A stretch of DNA of 64,000 bases from the NCBI GenBank assembly GCA_030408505.1, contig JAUHQI010000004.1:930001-994000 (forward strand). Direction: 5' to 3'. Source of the DNA: Candidatus Sacchlamyda saccharinae (GTDB lineage: Bacteria > Chlamydiota > Chlamydiia > Chlamydiales > Rhabdochlamydiaceae). The notes below the pieces were generated by a model. It searched no databases. It was not told the origin of the DNA and saw only the letters and a list, made by a program, of their open reading frames with translations. Made by a program: the position numbers and the translations under genes. This document shows positions 17,526 through 26,790 of the stretch, in pieces. How positions within the stretch are numbered: position 1 is the first letter of the stretch; every line of letters begins with the position of its first letter.

Positions 17526-19424
17526 TTAATCCCTAATGATTTCAACAGGTGGCTCATCGAAGGGTTCGGGGAGTTCAATCCCAAGAATCTCTGAGTAGAA
17601 GTAGAGTTCGGCATCGAGCGAGCGCTTGATGCTATCGGCTCTGCGAAAGCCATGCCCCTCCCCTTCAAAGAGGAGCATGCCAACGGGTATGTTGTTTTTT
17701 CTTAATGCGTCATAGATGGTTTGTGACTGATTTGGTGGGACAACTTTGTCTTGATCCCCTTGCAAAAGGAGTACGGGAGAAGAGATTTGATCAGCACTGT
17801 GGACAGGAGAACGCTCTCGAATCACTTCGACCTCTTCGGGGAAGGGAGCTACAAGGATGTCGGTGTACTTTGCTTCGAACTTATGAGTGTCCTCATAGAG
17901 GAGCTCTAGGTCACTGACCCCAAAGTAGCTGGTGCCGGCGGCAAAAACGTTGTGAAAAGCTAGAGCGGCAAGGGTGGTATAACCTCCTGCACTGCCTCCA
18001 CGAATGATGAGTTTTGTTGGGTCGGCAAGGCCCTTGTCCACAAGAGCATGTGCTGCTGCGATGCAATCTTCAACATCTAAAACGCCCCAGTTTTTCTCTA
18101 GGCGCTTAAAGTATTCTCTGCCGTAGCCAGTGCTTCCACCGTAATTGACATCGACGATCGCAAAGCCACGCGATGTCCAAAACTGCACATCCTGCATAAA
18201 ACAGGTGTAGCTTCTGCCAGTTGGGCCTCCATGCACATCGATTATGACAGGAGGCATCTCCCCTTCTTGCGGCTCGTAATTGGGATTTTTAGGAGGGTAG
18301 TAGAAAGCATAGCCCGTTTTCCCATCCAGGGAGGGGTATTCGAGCACCTCTCCTTTTGAAATCCATTCTTCTGTCAGTGATACTTGCGCGCTTTGCTTCA
18401 ATGTTTCATAGGTATTTTGCACTGGATCGTAAGCAATGATGGCGTTGGGGTTTATTGGAGTCGCTCCAAAAAAGTAGACCTTCTCTCTGAATGTAACCAG
18501 ATTCATGATGCGGGTGAAAGGTTGGCCCAAGTCTTGCAGCGTCTTGGTTTCGTGATCAATCTTTCCTAGGTGATCAATTCCTTTGACGGTGTAGGCGCAA
18601 AGGATGTTTCCATCAGGAAGGAAAGTATAAGTAGGCATGCCAAAAACCCAGGCCGGAATGCCAAACTCAGCTTCCATAGGGCACGAGTTTTCCACTTTCC
18701 CATCTTGGTGACGATATAGGTTCCAGAACCCTGTTTTATCGGAAACGAAATGTAGCACGCCCGCGGCAGACCATTGCACTTGGCAAACAGACTCATTTGG
18801 TCCGCCACAAATAGGTTTTAGGTTGTGCAGCTTGTGGTCGCTATCGATATCGGCAAGCCAAAGGGTAGAGCTATCCCATTGCATATTGGGGAAATCCCAA
18901 GTGATGAAGGCGAGCTTCTTTCCGTCGGGAGAGAGCCTTGGCGAAGAGTAAAAATCGTGACCCGTAGCCAGTTCATGGATTTTGTCATCCCCAACAAAGA
19001 CGAGTAGGTTCTCTACTTCAGCTCCATGTTTTTCTGCCACCCATATGCGTGAGCAGCCATCGGCAAAGCGGATGTTTGGGGCATCGGTTAATTTTTTCCC
19101 TTCTAAAGTATAGAGCTGCCCATCTTCACCATTTGAGTAGATAAACTCTTTGCCGGCAAAAAATGCCCCTCCTCCATACTCATGTACCCGAGTACGGACG
19201 CTTACCTCTTTTAAAAGGTCTTCCTCGTTTTCATCGAAGCGAACGAGTGCCACCCGTCCCTTTTCACTGGGTCTGCCCTCCAGCCAATAAAGCCCCTCTT
19301 CTGTGGCCTGCATTTCTTTGAAGCCGATGCTCATTTCTGTAATTGAATCGGAAGTAATGGGAGATTCCCAAGTGCCAAAAGGTGCGATCATAGCGGATAA
19401 CCAAAATAAAAGTTGCTCAAACAT
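17526..19424 (-). CDS. Prolyl-oligopeptidase family (S9) serine peptidase
   Basis: 632 residues with a beta-propeller N-terminal half (GGGAFFAGKEF, DGKKLAFITWDFP) and a C-terminal alpha/beta hydrolase. The catalytic serine is in RGGSAGGYT, the aspartate in LQGDQDKVVPP, the histidine in EGEGHGFRR. Similar cytosolic dipeptidyl-peptidase-like enzymes start with the APFGTWESPIT segment, so the start is either the ATG at 19424 or that at 19391; I use 19424, which overlaps the upstream gene by 8 bases. Likely degrades host-derived peptides. Confidence 0.9.
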   Translation of the reverse strand: MFEQLLFWLSAMIAPFGTWESPITSDSITEMSIGFKEMQATEEGLYWLEGRPSEKGRVALVRFDENEEDLLKEVSVRTRVHEYGGGAFFAGKEFIYSNGEDGQLYTLEGKKLTDAPNIRFADGCSRIWVAEKHGAEVENLLVFVGDDKIHELATGHDFYSSPRLSPDGKKLAFITWDFPNMQWDSSTLWLADIDSDHKLHNLKPICGGPNESVCQVQWSAAGVLHFVSDKTGFWNLYRHQDGKVENSCPMEAEFGIPAWVFGMPTYTFLPDGNILCAYTVKGIDHLGKIDHETKTLQDLGQPFTRIMNLVTFREKVYFFGATPINPNAIIAYDPVQNTYETLKQSAQVSLTEEWISKGEVLEYPSLDGKTGYAFYYPPKNPNYEPQEGEMPPVIIDVHGGPTGRSYTCFMQDVQFWTSRGFAIVDVNYGGSTGYGREYFKRLEKNWGVLDVEDCIAAAHALVDKGLADPTKLIIRGGSAGGYTTLAALAFHNVFAAGTSYFGVSDLELLYEDTHKFEAKYTDILVAPFPEEVEVIRERSPVHSADQISSPVLLLQGDQDKVVPPNQSQTIYDALRKNNIPVGMLLFEGEGHGFRRADSIKRSLDAELYFYSEILGIELPEPFDEPPVEIIRD

Positions 19425-20580
19425 TTGAACCTGAAATTTCTTCCACAGGGGCCATCTCCCCCACCATTTCATCAATTAGAGGGCGGATCCTCTCTGCAAA
19501 CTGATTCTTAGGAATGGACTTATACCCCTGAGAAATAGATTCTCGAAATTGCTCATCATAGAGAAATCTATGGACCATCATCGGAACGTCGCTCACTTGT
19601 CTAACGCAGTCTCCAATCTTATACTTTAGAACTAGATCGATATTTGCCTCTTCCCAAAAGATCGGCGTATTGATCCGGTCAATTAAAATAGGCAGCTGGC
19701 AGGCAATGGCTTCATTGATCGTTCCAGGACCAGGTTTTGTAATGATCATATCTGCTATAGCAAACAGCTCGTGGACGTTTTCCGTGAAAGGAACGACTTC
19801 CATAGTATTCCCAGCACTAAGGGAAAGCGCTTGCAAGTTTTTGGCAAGTTTCTGATTACGTCCAGAGCAGACAATCAAATGGATTTTATCTTGAGACTGA
19901 GCCAAAATTTTCACATATTTTAGACCTGAAGAGGTGCCCGCTCCCCCCATCATAACGAGGACAACGTTCTGGCTGTTTTCAATGCCATACTTTGCCCGCA
20001 TCTCCTCTTTGCTTGGTTGCTGAAAAAATTCTGGTCTTAAAGGAAGTCCTAGGTGTTCGATCTCTTTTTCTGAAACTTGCTCTGAAAGGAGCACTCCTTT
20101 TGTCGTAGGCAGATCTGCACCTATTGTAACTTTGAACTGATGATGCTTCCTTTTATTTAGGTCGCAGACCCAATTTGTTATATCGTTGTCCGTTGTCACC
20201 ATCAAGAAAGGGATCCCCATTTGATAGGTCGCCATACTCGCAGGATAATTCACAAGAGGGATAAGAGAAATGACAAGATCTGTTTGTTTTTCTTTAATGT
20301 GCTGCTCCAGCAATCGCTTGAGCTTTTTCGCCTTCATTTTCATGACGGGCGTCCCAAGGTAGCGCACATACCAGTTGGTAAATCGGTTGAAATTCCTAGC
20401 TAAAAAATAATTGTAGAAGGCTTCCGAGTGCTTTAGCCCACAAAGTCGGAGCTCTTTGATTGGATAGATTACATCTATATCATAATCATCTGAAAGCAGT
20501 TTCTGCAGTGTTTTTGCCGAGGCGATGTGGCCATAGCCACCATAGCTAGAGAGGACGAGGATTTTTTTCTTAGATGTCAC
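19417..20580 (-). CDS. MGDG-synthase-like / GT28 glycosyltransferase
   Basis: 387 residues. The N-terminal SSYGGYGHIASAKTL is the acceptor-lipid motif of monogalactosyl-diacylglycerol synthase and processive diacylglycerol glucosyltransferases, and the C-terminal half has VMMGGAGTSSG and ITKPGPGTINEAIACQLP of GT28. Expected to add a sugar from a UDP donor to a membrane lipid; sugar and lipid cannot be read from sequence. A MurG role is unlikely given the N-terminal domain. Starts 8 bases after the pgeF stop. Confidence 0.85.
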   Translation of the reverse strand: MTSKKKILVLSSYGGYGHIASAKTLQKLLSDDYDIDVIYPIKELRLCGLKHSEAFYNYFLARNFNRFTNWYVRYLGTPVMKMKAKKLKRLLEQHIKEKQTDLVISLIPLVNYPASMATYQMGIPFLMVTTDNDITNWVCDLNKRKHHQFKVTIGADLPTTKGVLLSEQVSEKEIEHLGLPLRPEFFQQPSKEEMRAKYGIENSQNVVLVMMGGAGTSSGLKYVKILAQSQDKIHLIVCSGRNQKLAKNLQALSLSAGNTMEVVPFTENVHELFAIADMIITKPGPGTINEAIACQLPILIDRINTPIFWEEANIDLVLKYKIGDCVRQVSDVPMMVHRFLYDEQFRESISQGYKSIPKNQFAERIRPLIDEMVGEMAPVEEISGSNV

Positions 20581-20587
20581 AGTTTTC

Positions 20588-21235
20588 TTATACTTTACTC
20601 AAAGCAATCACTGTACCATTTCTTCCAGTTTTTTTGTCTCTTCGATACGAAAAAAAGTCTTTTTCCTCGCAAAAAGTACATATCCTAGCAATTTCTATAT
20701 TTTTTTCTAGTACACCTGCCTCTTTTAATTGCCACTTGGAAATCTGCCAAAAGTCAAAATGGTTTTCCTTCACTTGAAAAGGGAGAAATGATTCTGGGAG
20801 CTCTGTCTTATGGTTGATAAATTCCGCTTTTTCTGGGCCTAGACTTGGCGAAATACATACCAGCAGATCCTTGGGCCTACAACCCAGTTCCACTAGTTTT
20901 TGCACCGTATTGGCATAGATGTTTTGTACGCTCCCCCTCCATCCGCAATGGACATTGGCGATCGCTTTTTTCACAGGGTCATAAAAAATGGCTGCCTGAC
21001 AATCGGCATGCCGGATGAGAAGGCTCACTCCTGGTTCTAGAGTGATGAGCCCATCGCACTCCCCTTCAAAGGGGGCGATTTCAACATGAGCGCCATGCAC
21101 CTGTCTAGGAGAACATATGTTAGGAATGAGCGTGAGGTCTGTATTTCTTGTAAATACACCATGCTTAACTCCCAAGTGAGGCTGTAAGAGCTCAAACTCA
21201 AGCCATTCCAAATTTTCTTTTTTGCATCGAATCAT
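20588..21235 (-). CDS. pgeF: Polyphenol-oxidase/YfiH family (peptidoglycan editing/purine nucleoside) enzyme
   Basis: 215 residues with the metal- and active-site motifs of the family: SPRQVHGAHV, RHADCQAA and NVHCGWRG. Family members cleave purine nucleosides or remove mis-incorporated serine from peptidoglycan precursors; which applies here is unknown. TACGAT ends six bases before the ATG, so the mRNA probably begins at the start codon. It is divergent from the aldehyde dehydrogenase gene with only 22 bp between start codons. Confidence 0.88.
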   Translation of the reverse strand: MIRCKKENLEWLEFELLQPHLGVKHGVFTRNTDLTLIPNICSPRQVHGAHVEIAPFEGECDGLITLEPGVSLLIRHADCQAAIFYDPVKKAIANVHCGWRGSVQNIYANTVQKLVELGCRPKDLLVCISPSLGPEKAEFINHKTELPESFLPFQVKENHFDFWQISKWQLKEAGVLEKNIEIARICTFCEEKDFFSYRRDKKTGRNGTVIALSKV

Positions 21236-21251
21236 TTTTCTATCGTAAGAT
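21222..21251 (+). promoter_or_regulatory. Promoter of aldehyde dehydrogenase gene; predicted leaderless
   Basis: TTGCAT (21222-21227), 18-base spacer, TAAGAT (21246-21251). The predicted start of transcription is the A of the ATG at 21258. The opposite strand carries TACGAT (21247-21242) for pgeF. Confidence 0.5.
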
Positions 21252-21257
21252 TAGGGT

Positions 21258-22625
21258 ATGTTGGAAGAGTTTTTCAAGGCTGAAAATTATGGCCCTTTTA
21301 TTCAAGGATCGATCCAGAAAGGCAAGGAGAAACTGACTCTTGCTGGGAAAGAGGACGTCCACCAAGCTCTTGATACTGCCAAAGCTCCGGAAGGTTCCCA
21401 CTACGAGAGATCGGCCATTTTGCGCAAGATGGCCGATCTCTTGCGCGAAAATGCAGACTACGTCGCCAGACTCATTACTTTGGAAATGGGGAAGACGATC
21501 CGTGATGCAAAGGGAGAAGTGGAGTACGCAGCCAGTTACTTTGATTGGTTCGCCGAAGAGGCAAAGCGGATTCAAGGCTATACAATCCCTTCTACAAATG
21601 GAGACAAGCACATCTCCGTGCAATATGAGCCAGTGGGCCTGGTTGCGGTCATCACTCCTTGGAATTTCCCTATTGCGATGGCCGCGCGCAAAATAGGTCC
21701 GGCAATTGCAGCGGGCTGCCCTTGCATTGTACGCCCAAGCTCTGACACTCCCCTTTCGATGCTCGCAATTGCATTGATTGCAAAAGATGCAGGATTGCCA
21801 GATGGGGCTTTAAGTGTTCTGCCCGGTAAGGCGGATTCTATCTCAAAGATTCTTCTCGCAGATCCAAGAGTTCGCAAACTCACTTTCACAGGAAGCACGC
21901 CTGTTGGCGAAAAGCTCTATGGTCAGTGCATCTCTACGTTTAAAAAAGTTACGATGGAGCTCGGCGGCCATGCCCCTGCCCTCATCTTTGAAGATGCCGA
22001 CATTGAAAGAGCGGTCCAAGAGATCATGAACGCCAAACTGCGCAATAGCGGCCAAACATGTGTGTGCGCCAATCGGATTTTTATCCACCAATCGATCCTG
22101 GATCTTTTTGTTGAGGCCCTGCAGAAAAAATTGAGCACGCTTAAAATTGGAGATCCTCTCGATGAGAAAACCGATCTGACAAACGTTTTGCACCCCTCTT
22201 CAGAGAAAAAAGTGAAAAAACAAATCGCAGATGCTATCGAAAAAGGAGCTCGCTGCCCACTAAAGGGCGATAGCCCTTATGCCCCCACAATTTTGACGCA
22301 TGTCACCAAAGAGATGGAAATTTTTACAGAAGAGACTTTTGGTCCCGTTTTTGCCATCATCCCTTTTGAGACTGAAGAAGAGGCCGTGCGACTGGCTAAT
22401 GACACCATCTATGGGCTAGCCGCTTACGTCTTTACGCGTGACCTTTCAAGAGCGCACCGAGTGTGCAATCAGCTTGAGTACGGTATCATCGGACTCAACG
22501 ACGGCCTTCCCACTACACCTCAAGCTCCTTTTGGTGGAGTCAAATACTCAGGTTTTGGTAGAGAAGGAGGCCCCAAGGGCATCTATGAATATTTAATCGA
22601 AAAAACGGTATCCTTAAAATTATGA
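21258..22625 (+). CDS. gabD: NAD(P)-dependent aldehyde dehydrogenase, succinate-semialdehyde type
   Basis: 455 residues with FTGSTPVGEKL at the cofactor site, the catalytic glutamate in MELGGHAP and the catalytic cysteine in NSGQTCVCANR, plus ETFGPVFA near the C-terminus. The combination matches GabD-like enzymes that oxidise succinate semialdehyde to succinate, feeding the TCA cycle. Specificity within the superfamily is inferred. The stop overlaps the next gene (ATGA), suggesting an operon with the CPBP protease. Confidence 0.88.
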   Translation: MLEEFFKAENYGPFIQGSIQKGKEKLTLAGKEDVHQALDTAKAPEGSHYERSAILRKMADLLRENADYVARLITLEMGKTIRDAKGEVEYAASYFDWFAEEAKRIQGYTIPSTNGDKHISVQYEPVGLVAVITPWNFPIAMAARKIGPAIAAGCPCIVRPSSDTPLSMLAIALIAKDAGLPDGALSVLPGKADSISKILLADPRVRKLTFTGSTPVGEKLYGQCISTFKKVTMELGGHAPALIFEDADIERAVQEIMNAKLRNSGQTCVCANRIFIHQSILDLFVEALQKKLSTLKIGDPLDEKTDLTNVLHPSSEKKVKKQIADAIEKGARCPLKGDSPYAPTILTHVTKEMEIFTEETFGPVFAIIPFETEEEAVRLANDTIYGLAAYVFTRDLSRAHRVCNQLEYGIIGLNDGLPTTPQAPFGGVKYSGFGREGGPKGIYEYLIEKTVSLKL

Positions 22626-23506
22626 ATAGTTGGGCAATCATCCACTCCACCCTCGCCTTCTTTGCCCTCTCCATGTCGATCCTCTCCCTTTGGGCGAAAC
22701 GGTCGTCTTGGATCTGGGGCTCTTTTCTGGTTCTTGCTTTTGCTCTTGCCTACCTTGCTAAAATCATCTCCCCTATCGCTTTGGCTCCCATCGGCGGCCT
22801 CCTCGTCCTGCACACCTTATTAAAGGGAGACATTCGAGGGCTTGCTCGCTTTATCCTCGTGGCGATCACCTTCGTGATCTCACTCGGCCTCATCCTCCAT
22901 AAGTTCCCCGGCTTTGATAATATCCCCATCCTAGAAAAAATACGGATCAGCCCTGGCGCGCAACCCTTTAGCCTGTGGCTCAACTTCGATAAGCCATTTA
23001 TCGGACTCTTCGTCCTCGCGCTTGGTTTTCCCCTCGTAGCCACTCTTCGAGATTTTGGCAGGCTCATGCGCACTGCGATCCCCCTCGCTCTCGGTGGGAT
23101 TGCAATCATGATTGTCCTGGCTCTCTATTTTGGCCAAGTCCGCTTTGACCCTAAATTGCCTAAAATCTTTTGGTTCTTTGCTATTGAGAATCTCATCTTT
23201 GTCTCGATCATCGAAGAGGCCTTTTGGCGCGGCTTTGTGCAAAAAGAATTTTTCCGCTGGTTTGGTGAGAAAGGATTAGTAGCCAGCACAGCTTGTGTCC
23301 TCATCACAGCCCTACTCTTTACAGCGCCCCACTATTTCTGGGTCCCCAGCCTCCCCTTTCTCCTACTCGTCTTCGCCACAGGCGTCATTTACGGAAGCAT
23401 CTACCAATTTACAAGGGCCATTGAGGCCAGCATCCTCTGCCACTGGCTCTTCAACATCACCCATTTTTTATTATTTTCTTACCCCGCGCTGTCATCTTCA
23501 TCGTAG
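22622..23506 (+). CDS. CPBP-family intramembrane glutamic protease
   Basis: 294 residues with about eight hydrophobic segments. Motif 1 of the Abi/CPBP family, IIEEAFWRGFV with two glutamates and Arg, lies near residue 200; the later motifs FTAPHYF and CHWLFNITHF supply the histidines and Asn. Rce1-like members cleave prenylated or membrane proteins; substrate unknown here. It is translationally coupled to the aldehyde dehydrogenase gene, and its 3' end overlaps the CNNM gene convergently by 28 bp. Confidence 0.85.
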   Translation: MNSWAIIHSTLAFFALSMSILSLWAKRSSWIWGSFLVLAFALAYLAKIISPIALAPIGGLLVLHTLLKGDIRGLARFILVAITFVISLGLILHKFPGFDNIPILEKIRISPGAQPFSLWLNFDKPFIGLFVLALGFPLVATLRDFGRLMRTAIPLALGGIAIMIVLALYFGQVRFDPKLPKIFWFFAIENLIFVSIIEEAFWRGFVQKEFFRWFGEKGLVASTACVLITALLFTAPHYFWVPSLPFLLLVFATGVIYGSIYQFTRAIEASILCHWLFNITHFLLFSYPALSSSS

Positions 23507-24465
23507 ATTTCTCCGACCACTTCTTCAAGGATATCTTCGATTGTGACAATGCCCAGAGGTCTGTCTCCGCGCATTACAACACTCATATGGGAGCGAGCTT
23601 TTTGCATCACTCGTAAACCGTGCACAAGGGAACTCTTCTCCTCCAAAGTAATAACGGGTTGCTCGAGCACCTGCCAATTCGGATCCTTTTTTTCGTAAAA
23701 AGCCATAAACTTCTTCGAAAGGAGAACACCTCTTGGCTTCTCCTTTTCCACAATAGGGATGCGGGTGTGCCCTGTCCGCAGAATCAATTCCTTCACCTCG
23801 TCAATCGAAGCCTCTTTTGCAAGAGTATCTACTTCTGTCCAAGGGATCATCACATCCGCCACGACCTGTCTTTCGATCTTGGCAAGTTTAAGCATATACG
23901 GACGCAGGAGCTTAGTGACCGCAATATAGTCCTCTCCACCTGACTCTTCATGACCGACCCACGAAAAAAAAAGCTTCATACTCAAGTGTGTCGATTTCTC
24001 TAAAAGAGAAATCACAGGTGAAAGGAGCTTATCAAAAAAAACAAGAGCACGATCAAAATGAAAGATGACCCATTTAGGATTGCGAAGAGCTAAGCTTTTG
24101 GGGAGAAGTTCGCTCAGTACCACATTGATGTAAGTGTAGGGAACGACAAAAATTAAGATCGCCAAAACCTGAGCCAAAACCTCACTGAACCCATGCTGCG
24201 TATGCAACCACGTCGTCAACCGCCCACCGATTTCTACACCACCAAAAGCTGCAGCGATGGTCCCAATGAACGTGATACCCAGCTGCAATATGGAAAGGGT
24301 CCGTTCAGGTTTTTCACGAAGCGTCAAAACTCTAGCTGCTGAAGCGCTGCCCTCTGCAGCGAGCTTCTTTAACCGAGGTTTTCCCACAGCAATAAAAGCA
24401 AACTCTGTTGCTGCAATGAGCGCATTGAGCACCAGACAGACGGTGATAACAATGATTTGCCACAT
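23479..24465 (-). CDS. CNNM/HlyC-CorC-type membrane protein (DUF21 plus CBS pair)
   Basis: 328 residues from the ATG at 24465: DUF21 transmembrane domain of four helices (ALIAATEFAFIAVGKPRL, LSELLPKSLALRNP), then a CBS-domain pair from about residue 200 ending DRPLGIVTIEDILEEVVGEIYDE. The usual C-terminal CorC_HlyC domain is absent, so it stops right after the CBS pair. Relatives take part in Mg2+/Co2+ or Na+ export. A TATAAC box ends six bases before the ATG, making a leaderless transcript likely. Confidence 0.88.
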   Translation of the reverse strand: MWQIIVITVCLVLNALIAATEFAFIAVGKPRLKKLAAEGSASAARVLTLREKPERTLSILQLGITFIGTIAAAFGGVEIGGRLTTWLHTQHGFSEVLAQVLAILIFVVPYTYINVVLSELLPKSLALRNPKWVIFHFDRALVFFDKLLSPVISLLEKSTHLSMKLFFSWVGHEESGGEDYIAVTKLLRPYMLKLAKIERQVVADVMIPWTEVDTLAKEASIDEVKELILRTGHTRIPIVEKEKPRGVLLSKKFMAFYEKKDPNWQVLEQPVITLEEKSSLVHGLRVMQKARSHMSVVMRGDRPLGIVTIEDILEEVVGEIYDEDDSAG

Positions 24466-24466
24466 A

Positions 24467-24495
24467 TTGAAGTTATACCACTTGTTGGCTAGAAT
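24467..24495 (+). promoter_or_regulatory. Promoter of secreted protein gene; predicted leaderless
   Basis: TTGAAG (24467-24472), a 17-base spacer and TAGAAT (24490-24495); the predicted start is 24502, the A of the ATG. The opposite strand has TATAAC (24477-24472) serving the divergent CNNM gene, so two promoters are packed in 36 bp. Confidence 0.5.
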
Positions 24496-24501
24496 TACCA
24501 C

Positions 24502-25164
24502 ATGCGCATTTTATTATTGCTCTTATGTGTAACGGTTTGCAGCTTTGGCTTTGATAGCTGGACACATCTTGAGCTCGGAGCTGGAAACTATGGTACAAGA
24601 GTCCACCCTCGTGATCCTGCTGTGCAGTATGCAGTGCTTTTTTGGACTTTGGATCAACTTGTAGAGCGTTACGGGGAAAAAGGGATCTTTTTCGTGAACG
24701 ACAACCAGAAAGAATCTGCCGAATACGCATCAGAGAAATTGACCGACTATGCTCTGGAAAAAGGCTACTCAGACATTTCCGTTTTTCCCCTAATTGCAGA
24801 CTACACAACTGAAAACCTCACCTCCTTTTTGACGCCTTATGGGCGGACGCTTTTTGACACGATCCATATCAAGAATCCAGAAACGAACTTTTATGGAAGG
24901 CATAGAAGAGAAAACGTTCAAGAGCAAGCACGAATGAATACACGACAAACCCTCGCTAGACTTGCGAAGCTTAGCCAAAGCGGGCTGTTTCTATTTATCC
25001 TAGACACACCTCTTTTCCTACCAGAGAGGGAAAAGGTCGAATTCATTGACCAAAATCTTTTTTATAATGAAACAGATGAGTGGGAAGCAATCGACTACTA
25101 TCATCCCAACGGAGGCATCATCGAGGGGGGGAGAGTCCTCTTTATTCCTCGGGACGCCCTTTAA
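24502..25164 (+). CDS. Exported protein with a methyltransferase-like fold signature (unknown)
   Basis: 220 residues with a short signal peptide (MRILLLLLCVTVCSFG). The mature N-terminus HLELGAGNYG looks like the SAM-binding motif I of class I methyltransferases, with VNDNQKES and FDTIHIKNPE in places where motifs II and IV would be. That reading is tentative; no catalytic motif is evident and I do not recognise the family. It converges on the small secreted gene below, overlapping it by 23 bp. Confidence 0.6.
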   Translation: MRILLLLLCVTVCSFGFDSWTHLELGAGNYGTRVHPRDPAVQYAVLFWTLDQLVERYGEKGIFFVNDNQKESAEYASEKLTDYALEKGYSDISVFPLIADYTTENLTSFLTPYGRTLFDTIHIKNPETNFYGRHRRENVQEQARMNTRQTLARLAKLSQSGLFLFILDTPLFLPEREKVEFIDQNLFYNETDEWEAIDYYHPNGGIIEGGRVLFIPRDAL

Positions 25165-25432
25165 CTGCAAGGGACATGCCCGTCTCCTCCATCACCCGCT
25201 TGACTGCTTCATCTGGGGTACAGCAAAGGTCTTTGCCAAGGCCCCTTGTGTATTTGATCGCAATTTTTCTCTGTTCTTGGTTGAACCTACCACAAAAAAT
25301 TTTTCTTTCTTTGATAGAGAGTTGCCCGGCAAACTCTTTCTCCTTTGCAGGCAGGTTGGATCCATCCCGTTTGTGTTTGGCCCCGCCATAGACAGATGAG
25401 AACATGAGGAGAATACATAAAAAAGTTTTCAC
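25142..25432 (-). CDS. Small secreted protein, hypothetical
   Basis: 96 residues from a GTG at 25432. The first 16 residues (MKTFLCILLMFSSVYG) are a signal peptide; the mature part is charged with two cysteine sites (KIFCGRF, DLCCTPDEA), compatible with a disulfide-bonded helical periplasmic protein. No function recognised. The in-frame charged composition and signal peptide support it being real, although the 3' end overlaps its convergent neighbour. Confidence 0.55.
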   Translation of the reverse strand: MKTFLCILLMFSSVYGGAKHKRDGSNLPAKEKEFAGQLSIKERKIFCGRFNQEQRKIAIKYTRGLGKDLCCTPDEAVKRVMEETGMSLAVKGRPEE

Positions 25433-25460
25433 ACTTTCCAGATATCAAAGAATTCTTTAA

Positions 25461-25489
25461 GTGACAAGAAAATTGCGTTTTATTATACT
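25461..25489 (+). promoter_or_regulatory. Promoter of the MFS gene; predicted leaderless with GTG start
   Basis: GTGACA (25461-25466), exactly 17 bases, TATACT (25484-25489): one mismatch each from the sigma-70 consensus. The predicted start is 25496, the G of the GTG start codon. Confidence 0.65.
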
Positions 25490-25495
25490 GCGCGC

Positions 25496-26644
25496 GTGAA
25501 GAAAACATTTTTACTGTTACTGTTAAGCCACACTTTTGTAGATTTTTTTATGGGAATCTGGCCCGTCTATAAGACTATGGCCAGTATAGATATCGCCATG
25601 GCTGGCCTGATCATGGGCATTGCTGTTTTCACAGGGGATATCCTCCAAGTGGGTTTTGGGATATTAAGCGATCGAGGTCACCAAAAAAAGCTCCTCGTCC
25701 TCGGTCTACTCACATCTGCTGCTGCACTATTTCTGACGTTTACCTCAGGCCTATGGTCTGTCCTAGCCCTTATGCTACTTGCTATGATCGGCTCTAGCTC
25801 CTTCCACCCCTCTGCCCTTGGGCTTGTTAATCAATTTAGGAATTCCAAAAATAACCCCGTTCTCCTCTTTTCAGCGTTTGGAACCTTAGGACTGGCCTTA
25901 TCTCAAATTGTTTTTATACGCTTCACCAACCTCTTCGGCGGGCATGCGCATCCTCTGATAGTCCCTCTCATCATCATCCTCTTTTTCTGGCTCTTTCACA
26001 GGTTGCCAACACAGCAAATTGAGAAAAAGAAATTTTCCCTGCGCGAATTTTTCACCCCTTTCCTAGCTCACAAACGCTCATTAATTCTCCTCTATATTAC
26101 CCAAGTCCTCTGCTATGGAGTGCTCCTCGCAGTCATGTTTATGCTACCTGACATCCTCCAATACAAAAATAGCAGCCCATGGCTCACTTGGGGCGGCGGA
26201 CATATGTGTCTCATTTTTGGATCCATGATAGGCATGCTCTTATTTAGCTCCCTCTCTGAAAGAATAGGTTACAGAAAAACCCTTCTAGGCGCTATCCTCT
26301 CCTCCTTTATTTTGCTCAATATTTTCCTCTTTTCACCTCTACCTCCCGGTTTACTATCCACCCCTTTCCTCGCCATCCTTGGTGCGGCCCTTTATCTCAC
26401 AACACCTGTTGTTATTTCGTGGGGAAACAAGCTGGTTCCCGAAAGCCCAAGCACCGTATCTGGTCTGCTCATGGGACTTGCTTGGGCCCTATCGAGCCTC
26501 GTCCCAGGCCTTTCAGGATTCATCGCAAACAGCTTTTCGACATCTCCCTATACCATGACCATTAGTCTCCTATCCTTACTTCTTATCCCCAGCTTTTTCT
26601 GCATAACTCTTATGCCGAGCCTTGAGAGAAAAGTTTACAATTAA
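25496..26644 (+). CDS. MFS transporter, fosmidomycin-resistance (Fsr)-like
   Basis: 382 residues with 11-12 hydrophobic helices. The first helix SHTFVDFFMGIWP and the loop GILSDRGHQKK (MFS motif A) followed by GSSSFHPSALGL fit the Fsr branch of drug or metabolite exporters. The start must be the GTG at 25496, because the first helix begins immediately and the next Met would remove it. Substrate unknown. Confidence 0.82.
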   Translation: MKKTFLLLLLSHTFVDFFMGIWPVYKTMASIDIAMAGLIMGIAVFTGDILQVGFGILSDRGHQKKLLVLGLLTSAAALFLTFTSGLWSVLALMLLAMIGSSSFHPSALGLVNQFRNSKNNPVLLFSAFGTLGLALSQIVFIRFTNLFGGHAHPLIVPLIIILFFWLFHRLPTQQIEKKKFSLREFFTPFLAHKRSLILLYITQVLCYGVLLAVMFMLPDILQYKNSSPWLTWGGGHMCLIFGSMIGMLLFSSLSERIGYRKTLLGAILSSFILLNIFLFSPLPPGLLSTPFLAILGAALYLTTPVVISWGNKLVPESPSTVSGLLMGLAWALSSLVPGLSGFIANSFSTSPYTMTISLLSLLLIPSFFCITLMPSLERKVYN

Positions 26645-26656
26645 ACCCTTTCTTCC

Positions 26657-26790
26657 CAGTGTCCAATTGTATAAATTCGCTTCAGTAATTATACCCAAAC
26701 CAATTCAAGAGTTGCCTTCGCGCTCCGCATTTTGCCGCTCTAGGAAAATCCAAACAAAATACTATTGCGAATTTATACAATTAGACACTA
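26657..26790. repeat. 134-bp element with 24-bp terminal inverted repeats (possible MITE)
   Basis: Left arm 26657-26680 and right arm 26767-26790 are reverse complements at 22 of 24 positions (core AATTGTATAAATTCGC), and the similarity continues loosely inward. No clear target duplication is seen. The right arm overlaps a plausible promoter for mcsA: TTGCGA (26765-26770), 18 bases, TAGTAT (26789-26794). It could be a MITE remnant or a long hairpin between the MFS gene and mcsA. Confidence 0.6.

Noticed and set aside
26657-26790. A target-site duplication around this inverted-repeat element
   Set aside because: Flanking bases (TCTTCC and GTATGC) do not match, so a MITE origin stays unproven.
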